NCBI GenBank assembly: GCA_964639275.1
Contig: CAZXCQ010000192.1
Span: forward strand, 1 to 12,300
Direction of reading: 5' to 3'
Source: CAZXCQ01 sp964639275
Lineage (GTDB): Bacteria > Desulfobacterota > DSM-4660 > Desulfatiglandales > Desulfatiglandaceae
DNA length: 12,300 bases
In this document: piece after piece, positions 6,976 to 12,300 of the stretch
Layout of the letters: each line of letters starts with the position of its first letter
How positions within the stretch are numbered: position 1 is the first letter of the stretch
Notes under the pieces: model-generated
Database searches by the model: none
Seen by the model: the letters and a program-made list of their open reading frames with translations, nothing else
What the model was told of the DNA's origin: nothing
Made by a program: the position numbers and the translations under genes

Positions 6976-8721
6976 ATGGAGAACAAGATCGATCGGATTT
7001 TGGCCTCGGTGCTCCAGCGGCGCTTCAAATCCATCACCGAGGAGATGGGCCTCACGCTGCTTCGGACCACCCGGTCCCCCATCCTGAACGAGGCCCGGGA
7101 CTTTGTCACGGGACTCTATGACCACAAGGGGAGGATGCTGGAGCAGACCGAGTATATCCCTGTGCTGGCCTTTGCCATCCAGCCGGCCTGCGAGTACATT
7201 GTGAAATACTTTGGAGACGACATCCATCCAGGCGACGTGATCCTCCACAACGATGTGTTCACCGGCGGAAACCAGAACGCGGACGTGGCGGTCTTCAAGC
7301 CGATCTTCCACCAGGACCAACTGGTGGCCTGGGCCGCGTGCAAGGGCCATCAGGCCGATATCGGGGGGGCCGTGGCAGGGGGCTATAACCCCGAGGCAAG
7401 GGAGGTCTGGCAGGAGGCCCTGCGGATCACTCCGCTCAAGATTGTCGAGGCCGGCAGGTTCAGAAAGGATGTTTGGGATATGGTCTTTGCCAATATCCGT
7501 TACGACATCGTCCGGGAGGACATCAAGGCCGAGATGGGGGGGTGCGTTGTGGGAGAGCGGGGGGTTCAGGCCCTCATTGAAAGGTACGGTCTGGACCGGT
7601 TCAGGGACCATGTGGCCTATCTGTTCGACGTGACAGAAAGGATGGTCCGGAAGGAGATCGGCCAGATCCCTGACGGTGTGTATCACGGAGAGAGTCATGT
7701 CTATTATGACGGGGTCCATGAAGGATCCAGGATGAAGATCGATCTGGATGTGATCGTCCGGGGGGATGAGGTCACCTTTGACTACACCGGCTCCGACCCC
7801 CAGACCGAAGGTTTTGTCAATGCCCCCTATGCGGCCACGGCCTCTGCGGTCCTCCTCACCTTCCTCATGCACATCAATCCGGACATCCCCCACAATGACG
7901 GGATCCTGAGGCCCATTCATATTGTCAACCCGGAAGGGACCTTTCTGAACGCCCGGTATCCTGCGGCAACCACCTTTGGAAACAGCATCACAGGCCCCAA
8001 TGCGGACGCCATCATGAAGGCCTTTTCCAAGGCCCTTCCCAAGAGGGTGACCGCGGGATGGAACCGTTTCCTGGGGTTCACCGTCACGGGCAAGGACCCG
8101 AGGAAGGAGCGATCCTATGTGGATATCCTGTTCCTGGCCCTCAAAGGGGGCTCGGGCGGAACCCATATGGCGGATGGCTATGATCATATCGGCCTCATCA
8201 ATTGCGCTGGCGGGATCCTGGCCCAGGATTATGAGATGTTTGAGATCCATGATCCCCATTTCCTGATCAAGCATGAATACCTCCCTGATTCCGCAGGCCC
8301 GGGCCAGTGGCGGGGGGGACTCGGTGTGGAGACCGAGTTTGAGATCTATGGTGAGGATGTCACCGGGATCGCCTTTGGGGACGGGGTGGAGGAGGAGGCA
8401 AAGGCCTTTGGGTTTTTCGGTGGAAAGGAGGGGGTCCTCAACCGGATCGAGCTTCGCTATCCGGACGGCACCCTCCGGGTCCCCAAGTCCAAGGAGATTG
8501 TCCGCAATGTCCCGAAACACACGGTCTTTCATGGGGAGGCAGGGGGGGGCGGCGGCTATGGAGATCCATATCTACGGCCTGTGGAAAGGGTGCTTGAGGA
8601 CGTAAGAAACCAGGTTGTCTCCATCCAAAGCGCAAGGGACGATTACGGGGTGGTCATAGACCCCAAGACCTTGCGGGTGGATCCCGAGGCAACCCAGGCA
8701 TTGAGGGGGGAGAGGGAATGA
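6976..8721 (+). CDS. hyuB: HyuB-type hydantoinase/oxoprolinase family subunit
   Basis: The 581-residue protein is the second subunit normally paired with HyuA. Family signatures are SPILNEARDF (34-43), HPGDVILHNDVFTGGNQNAD (84-103), GHQADIGG (124-131), an AGPGQWRGGLGVE block around 440-452, and a glycine-rich GEAGGGGGYGDP near 519-531. The His/Asp-rich blocks are where the family binds a divalent metal and acts on the activated carbonyl; the phosphorylation is done by HyuA. GAGGGA lies 5 nt before the ATG. The stop overlaps the start of the VOC gene (ATGA), which indicates translational coupling. The length is normal for a separate HyuB. No third or fourth subunit typical of acetone or acetophenone carboxylases is seen nearby. 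Confidence 0.9.
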   Translation: MENKIDRILASVLQRRFKSITEEMGLTLLRTTRSPILNEARDFVTGLYDHKGRMLEQTEYIPVLAFAIQPACEYIVKYFGDDIHPGDVILHNDVFTGGNQNADVAVFKPIFHQDQLVAWAACKGHQADIGGAVAGGYNPEAREVWQEALRITPLKIVEAGRFRKDVWDMVFANIRYDIVREDIKAEMGGCVVGERGVQALIERYGLDRFRDHVAYLFDVTERMVRKEIGQIPDGVYHGESHVYYDGVHEGSRMKIDLDVIVRGDEVTFDYTGSDPQTEGFVNAPYAATASAVLLTFLMHINPDIPHNDGILRPIHIVNPEGTFLNARYPAATTFGNSITGPNADAIMKAFSKALPKRVTAGWNRFLGFTVTGKDPRKERSYVDILFLALKGGSGGTHMADGYDHIGLINCAGGILAQDYEMFEIHDPHFLIKHEYLPDSAGPGQWRGGLGVETEFEIYGEDVTGIAFGDGVEEEAKAFGFFGGKEGVLNRIELRYPDGTLRVPKSKEIVRNVPKHTVFHGEAGGGGGYGDPYLRPVERVLEDVRNQVVSIQSARDDYGVVIDPKTLRVDPEATQALRGERE

Positions 8722-9113
8722 GCCGGGTGTACGTGGACCACATGGGGATCATTGTAGAGGACCTGGAAAGGAGTCTGGCCCTTTTTGAACGCCTCTTCGG
8801 GCTGAAACCGACCACCATCAAGGAGATGGATGAGCTGGGTCTGAGGGTCGCCCATCTGAATGCGGAGAATGTCGGCATTGAGCTGATCCAGTATACAGGA
8901 GAGGGGGAGAATTTCGGCAAAAAGGTCATGGGACCGAAGCCGGGGATGAACCACTTCTCCGTGAAGGTGGAGGACGTGGCGCAGACCGTGGGCCGCTTTC
9001 AGGATGAGGGCCTCCAGGTCATGGACGGCTTTCCAAGAGAGGGAAGCCACGGCCAGGTCGCCTTTTTTGAGCCAGAGAGCACGGAACAGATCCTGCTGGA
9101 GGTTTGCGGGTAG
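8718..9113 (+). CDS. VOC-superfamily protein, methylmalonyl-CoA epimerase-like
   Basis: The 131-residue protein has the two beta-alpha-beta-beta-beta modules of the vicinal oxygen chelate fold. The first opens with YVDHMGIIVEDLERSLALFERLFG (starting near residue 5), the second with MNHFSVKVEDV (77-87). Candidate metal ligands are H8, E55 (in GIELIQ), H79 and E128 (in LLEVCG). Size and spacing resemble methylmalonyl-CoA epimerase, but the same scaffold serves glyoxalases and other isomerases. Its 4-nt overlap with hyuB argues for a linked step. Since a CoA ligase follows, an epimerase or isomerase acting on an acyl-CoA is plausible; this is inferred from context. Confidence 0.78.
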   Translation: MSRVYVDHMGIIVEDLERSLALFERLFGLKPTTIKEMDELGLRVAHLNAENVGIELIQYTGEGENFGKKVMGPKPGMNHFSVKVEDVAQTVGRFQDEGLQVMDGFPREGSHGQVAFFEPESTEQILLEVCG

Positions 9114-9240
9114 CTTCTCATAAACTCCGGCTCAGGGGGAAAGAGACCCCCCAAGCCTACGTACAGGGCCATGATAAGACCCCTGATTTTTTGAGACGCT
9201 GCGTTTGCAGCGGATAGGGGTGCCAAAAGAGGAGGAATGG
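9114..9240. other. Spacer with hairpins between the VOC and ligase genes
   Basis: This 127-nt gap is the second largest within the enzyme part of the operon. It contains GGGGG (9135-9139) facing CCCCC (9147-9151), a T-run at 9187-9192 preceded only by a weak AGGG/CCCT stem, and the perfect hairpin CGCTGC-GTTT-GCAGCG (9197-9212). It could hold an attenuator or processing site, but none fits a strong terminator and no promoter is clear. Confidence 0.35.
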
Positions 9241-10614
9241 ATGGCAGATTATCAGGAGCGGATGCTCTGGAACCCGGAGATGGAAACCATGTCCAGGGAG
9301 GAGATGCGGGCACTGCAACTCAAGCGGCTCCAGAGGCAGGTGGCCTACAATTACGAACATTCTCCCTTTTATAAAAACAAACTCCGGGAAGCAGGGGCAA
9401 GGCCCGAAGACATCCGGAGCTTTGATGATTTCTCCAAGATCCCGGTCATGACCAAGGACGAACACAGGAGGCTCCAGGAGGAATCCCTTGAAACCTACGG
9501 AAACCCCTATGAACTCCTTGCATGCGCCTCTAGGGAGAAGATCGTTCGGATCAACGCCACATCCGGTACCACCGGCATGCCCACCCTTTACACCCTGACC
9601 CAGCATGACGTGGATGTGGTCAACGAGATGCACGCCAGGAAATACTGGCGTAGCGGAATCCGGCCCGGACATGTGATGATTCAGGCCCTGTCCCTGAGCA
9701 TGTTCACGGGCGGCCTGCCGCTCTCCCAGGGGATCATGCACATGGGGGCCTGCGTTGTGCCGGTGGGGGTTGAAGGGGGCACCAAAAGGGTCCTTGAATT
9801 CATCCGTCTCACCGCTCCCTCGGCCATCATCGCCACCCCCTCCTTTGGTCAGTACATGATTGAAAAATGCCCTGAGATCGCCGGAAAGAAGGCCAAGGAC
9901 CTGGGTTTGAGATGGTTTTTCTGCGCCGGCGAACCAGGAGGCGGGAACCCGGAGGTGCGAAAGATGCTGGCTGACGGGTTCAATGCCAAGGTCTTTGACC
10001 ACACCGGGGGAGGGCATGCCTTTCACGGGATCTCCTGTGACGAACCCCCTGAGCAGTTCAGCGGCATGCACCTGGTCTCTGAGGATCATTGCCTGCTGGA
10101 GCTTCTGGACCCCAACACCAGAAAGCCGGTCCCAATGGAGCAAGGGGCTGTCGGCGAAATGGCCTTTACCTTCCTTGACTGGGAAGGGGGGCCTTTCATG
10201 CGCTATGCCCTGGGGGACATGCTCCAGGTCTTTACGGATCCTTGTGCCTGCGGTATGCCCGGCATGCGGTTCAAGATCGTGGGAAGATCGGATGACATGC
10301 TGATCGTCAAAGGGGTCAATGTCTATCCCGAGGCAATCAAGACGGTCATCTTCCGGTTCCGGCCCCAGGTGACCGGCTTTTTCCGCATCGTGCTGGACCG
10401 GCCCGGTCCCCTGGTGGATCCGCCCCTCAAAATCGTCCTGGAATATGGCCAAGGGACCTTCAAAGAGGGTCTCCCGGCCCTGGAGCAAAGGATGCTCACC
10501 CTTTTCAGGGAAGAGGTGAGGATCGCACCACAACTTTCGTGGGTGCAGGCCGAAACCCTTCCGAGAGAGATGAAAAAGACGAAGCTTGTTGAAATCAAGG
10601 GAGGGGATGGCTAA
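9241..10614 (+). CDS. PaaK-like adenylate-forming enzyme (phenylacetate-CoA ligase family)
   Basis: The 457-residue protein has the layout of phenylacetate-CoA ligases, which activate a carboxylic acid with ATP and transfer it to CoA. Motifs: the phosphate loop ATSGTTGMPT (106-115), CAGEPGGG (228-235), RYALGD (321-326), the family's CxCG motif (C335-A-C337-G), GRSDDMLIVKGVNVYP (348-363), and the lysine-rich LPREMKKTK near the C-terminus, which carries the likely catalytic lysine (446 or 448). Unusually, the segment where PaaK has YGxSE reads DHTGGG (253-258), so the magnesium-binding glutamate is not obvious. I start at ATG 9241 because AGAGGAGG (9228-9235) sits 5 nt before it; an in-frame TTG at 9205 lies inside a hairpin. 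The substrate is unknown. Confidence 0.82.
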   Translation: MADYQERMLWNPEMETMSREEMRALQLKRLQRQVAYNYEHSPFYKNKLREAGARPEDIRSFDDFSKIPVMTKDEHRRLQEESLETYGNPYELLACASREKIVRINATSGTTGMPTLYTLTQHDVDVVNEMHARKYWRSGIRPGHVMIQALSLSMFTGGLPLSQGIMHMGACVVPVGVEGGTKRVLEFIRLTAPSAIIATPSFGQYMIEKCPEIAGKKAKDLGLRWFFCAGEPGGGNPEVRKMLADGFNAKVFDHTGGGHAFHGISCDEPPEQFSGMHLVSEDHCLLELLDPNTRKPVPMEQGAVGEMAFTFLDWEGGPFMRYALGDMLQVFTDPCACGMPGMRFKIVGRSDDMLIVKGVNVYPEAIKTVIFRFRPQVTGFFRIVLDRPGPLVDPPLKIVLEYGQGTFKEGLPALEQRMLTLFREEVRIAPQLSWVQAETLPREMKKTKLVEIKGGDG

Positions 10615-10630
10615 AAGGGGAGGGATATTC

Positions 10631-11878
10631 ATGTCACAGAAAAGAGAGATGGATCTCACCGTCCGATTGGCCGGGGTGCGGTTTCAGTCACCGATCCTGG
10701 TGGCATCATCTGAGTGCGGGGCAGACCTCTCCTTTGTGAAACGGCTCTGTCAAAGGCCTGTTGCCGGCATCGTCACCAAGACCTTCACCTCACGGCCTGA
10801 ACACAAGATCCGGGTCCGTCCCTACCAGTTTCCCCTGAAACACGATCGCCTCTATTCCCTGGCAGCCCCTCACGTGGAAGATCTGGGGCCCTGGCTTTCA
10901 AAGGTCCAGCAGATGGCCGGCATCTGCAAAAGAGGATCTGTGAAGCTGATTGCCAGTTTCTTCGAAGACCCCGATGATCTCCCTCTGTGGGTGGATCGTG
11001 CCCGGGCCTTTGAACAGGCAGGGGCCTCCATGCTGGAGCTGAACTTCTCCTGCCCCCACGTGGCAAAGCTCTTTTCTCAGGGCCCTGAAGGATCCGGGGA
11101 GATCATCTCCGGGGTAAAGGAGAGGGTGTCTATCCCGGTGGGTGTCAAGATCTGTCCCACGCTGGAGCCCCTTGAGCCGGCAATCTGTTTGTGGGAGGAG
11201 GCGGGTCTTGACTTTATCACGGCCCACAACGCCCCTTCAGGCCTTGTGATCGACGTGGAAAGGGAGGTCCCCTATGGCGCACCTTCCTTTTGCGGGTATG
11301 CCATGGGGAGGGCATTTCTCCCTTACTCCCTGGCAAGGGTGGTACGCATACAGAGGGCGGCCCAGATCCCGGTGATCGGTGTGGGCGGCATTGGCGATCC
11401 ATCGGACGTGCTCCAGTATCTCCTCTGCGGGACCCCCCTTGCGGGGGTCGGGTCTGCCCTCTATTTCCACGGTCCGGATCTGGTGGAGCGGATCCATGAA
11501 GGGGTTTGCGCGTGGATGGAGAAAAAGGGCTATGGATCGGTATCTCAATTCCTGGGAAAGGCCCTCCCCCTGATCCGGGACCCCGGGGCCCTGGCCAGAG
11601 AGGAACCCTACCCTTTTGTCATGCCGCCCCACTGTCCCTATGTGCCGATCATCCGCGAAGATCGATGCACCCTTTGCGGCCTTTGTGAAAAGACCTGCAT
11701 CTACGGCGTATTTCACCGCGAAGAGGAGGGTTCGCCCATGCTGGTGGAAGGGGACAGGTGCTGGAGCTGCGGGTTCTGTGTTGGCGTCTGCCCCAAGGGC
11801 GCCATCGAGCTGAGGGACCGTCGTGACAGGGAGAGGGTCATCTGGAACAACCAGGGGATGGCAGCCTCCTTTTCCTGA
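10631..11878 (+). CDS. PreA-like flavoprotein: dihydroorotate/dihydropyrimidine dehydrogenase fold with two 4Fe-4S clusters
   Basis: The 415-residue protein joins an FMN-binding TIM barrel of the dihydroorotate/dihydropyrimidine dehydrogenase family to a C-terminal ferredoxin domain, the layout of PreA. Barrel motifs are NFSCP (138-142), VGVKICP (170-176), HNAPSG (199-204) and GVGGIGDPSDV (250-260). Cluster cysteines are C346, C349, C352, C356 and C377, C380, C383, C387. It would reduce or oxidise a C=C bond of a ring or enone using electrons through the clusters. The active-site loop (146-156) has no cysteine where mammalian dihydropyrimidine dehydrogenase has one; S149 or S155 might serve. 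No PreT-like partner is in the window. ATG 10631 has GGGGAGGG 6 nt upstream; an ATG at 10607 overlapping the ligase stop is an alternative. Confidence 0.82.
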   Translation: MSQKREMDLTVRLAGVRFQSPILVASSECGADLSFVKRLCQRPVAGIVTKTFTSRPEHKIRVRPYQFPLKHDRLYSLAAPHVEDLGPWLSKVQQMAGICKRGSVKLIASFFEDPDDLPLWVDRARAFEQAGASMLELNFSCPHVAKLFSQGPEGSGEIISGVKERVSIPVGVKICPTLEPLEPAICLWEEAGLDFITAHNAPSGLVIDVEREVPYGAPSFCGYAMGRAFLPYSLARVVRIQRAAQIPVIGVGGIGDPSDVLQYLLCGTPLAGVGSALYFHGPDLVERIHEGVCAWMEKKGYGSVSQFLGKALPLIRDPGALAREEPYPFVMPPHCPYVPIIREDRCTLCGLCEKTCIYGVFHREEEGSPMLVEGDRCWSCGFCVGVCPKGAIELRDRRDRERVIWNNQGMAASFS

Positions 11879-11894
11879 CGCTGGCAGGGTCAGG
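11874..11894 (+). terminator. Weak hairpin at the end of the operon
   Basis: CCTGAC (11874-11879) pairs with GTCAGG (11889-11894) around a 9-nt loop, spanning the stop codon of the last gene. No U-run follows, only a short A-run on the coding strand, so it is at best a partial or factor-dependent end signal. Confidence 0.25.
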
Positions 11895-11921
11895 GATGGA
11901 AAAATCCGGCGTGTTCAAGGA

Positions 11922-11946
11922 CTGAAACCTGAACACTGAAACCCGG
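11922..11946. repeat. Short CTGAAAC-type 7-nt tandem repeat
   Basis: CTGAAAC, CTGAACA, CTGAAAC and CCGG follow with 7-nt period. This is the same kind of repeat as the one at the dctQ/dctM junction and lies directly before the second RAYT-derived element. Confidence 0.5.
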
Positions 11947-11952
11947 TGACGC

Positions 11953-12210
11953 GTGGAAAGGGGGACGTTGTTTCTGATTAAACTTGATGGCCTGGATCAA
12001 AATGGACAAGGGCGTTTATATGCCCAGACAGATAAAGGGATCACGGAGGCAGAGTTAAGATCAGTGAGCCGTAAGAAAAAGACAAGCAAGACGCGCCGGC
12101 GCTTCTTGTCTCAATTGGCGGTTGTGAAACTGGGGTATCGTGGAGCCCAGGTGGCTCGTTTTCTTAGCGTTACCACTTCGGGCGTAGTGCGTGCCGCCGG
12201 TTGTGAGTAA
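11953..12210 (+). pseudogene. RAYT C-terminal remnant, copy 2 (frame still open)
   Basis: An 85-codon frame from GTG 11953 to TAA 12208-12210 is intact here, unlike copy 1. Residues about 25-85 match the C-terminal tail of REP-associated/IS200-like transposases: DKGITEAELRSVSRKKK, then a basic RRRF stretch, then the helix-turn-helix-like LGYRGAQVARFLSVTTSGVV. The N-terminal Y1 nuclease domain (HUH and catalytic Tyr) is missing and replaced by translated terminal-repeat sequence. Expression is doubtful: there is no good ribosome site and the GTG lies at the element's end. If made, it would be only a small DNA-binding tail. Confidence 0.6.
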
Positions 12211-12245
12211 TTGTCAAATATCGGATGTCGTTCGTCAATTAAGAA
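11957..12245 (+). mobile_element. Non-autonomous RAYT-derived element, interrupted copy
   Basis: The left terminus AAAGGGGGACGTTGTTTCT (11957-11975) matches that of the copy at 258 in the same orientation. Homology runs to 12245 and stops abruptly within the right terminal repeat, at the position equivalent to 544 in the first copy. From there the sequence becomes the 3' end of a group II intron. The missing outer part of the right terminus should lie beyond the far end of that intron, outside the window. Confidence 0.65.
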
Positions 12246-12300
12246 GTCGCGGTAGGAATGCCGGTTACCCGGCACCCCCCGCACAGATCCCTACGTGAGG
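12246..12300 (-). mobile_element. 3' end of a group II intron (domains V-VI), partial
   Basis: Read on the minus strand, 12300 to 12246 gives the 3' half of a domain V-like helix (CCTCACGTAGGGATC), then domain VI. Domain VI is a hairpin TGCCGG-GTAA-CCGGCA (12274-12259) on a lower stem GCGG/CCGC with an unpaired A (complement of T12253) eight bases from the end, the expected branch-point position. The intron ends in CGCGAC, fitting the AY rule. The junction coincides exactly with the break in the RAYT-derived repeat, which independently supports an insertion boundary. The 5' end and any reverse transcriptase gene lie to the right of the window. Confidence 0.72.

Noticed and set aside
6844..8532. 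562-codon minus-strand frame opposite hyuB
   Set aside because: hyuB is firmly supported by family motifs over its whole length; the antisense product shows no recognisable domain and no ribosome site.
9157..10659. 500-codon minus-strand frame opposite the ligase gene
   Set aside because: Same reason: the plus-strand ligase has all main motifs and the antisense product has none.

Overview
The window looks like chromosomal DNA of an anaerobic or facultative bacterium. A member of the Desulfobacterota (old Deltaproteobacteria) is my best guess. This is inferred from the fairly GC-rich coding style with heavy AGG/GGG use, a ferredoxin-type reductase, a CoA-ligase-based catabolic cluster, and dispersed repeats familiar from such genomes. 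No rRNA or other marker gene is present to confirm it.

Layout. Positions 1-1002 are non-coding and rich in repeats: a miniature inverted-repeat element (166-251), a decayed non-autonomous element derived from a REP-associated (RAYT/IS200-like) transposase (258-559), hairpins, a cluster of TGCACAG half-sites (839-876) and a good sigma70-type promoter (931-960). From 1003 to 11878 nine genes all read on the + strand with short gaps: a FadR/FCD-type GntR regulator; a complete TRAP transporter (dctP, dctQ, dctM); hyuA and hyuB of the hydantoinase/oxoprolinase/acetone-carboxylase superfamily; a small VOC (glyoxalase/epimerase-like) protein; a PaaK-like adenylate-forming CoA ligase; and a PreA-like flavoprotein with two 4Fe-4S clusters. 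At 11953-12245 a second copy of the RAYT-derived element appears in the same orientation as the first. It is cut within its right terminal repeat by what reads as the 3' end (domains V and VI) of a group II intron on the minus strand, running off the window.

How the genes may work together (inference). The TRAP system imports an organic acid or similar solute. The PreA-like protein could reduce a ring or enone double bond. HyuAB would carry out an ATP-dependent attack on a cyclic amide or imide, or a carboxylation. The PaaK-like enzyme would activate the resulting carboxylate to a CoA thioester, and the VOC protein would act on that or a related intermediate. The GntR regulator probably responds to the substrate or a CoA intermediate. 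The substrate cannot be read from the sequence. The combination resembles a peripheral catabolic operon for a heterocycle or ketone that I cannot match to a named pathway.

The whole cluster lies between two direct copies of a mobile-element remnant about 11.7 kb apart. This suggests an accessory module that could be lost or duplicated by recombination.
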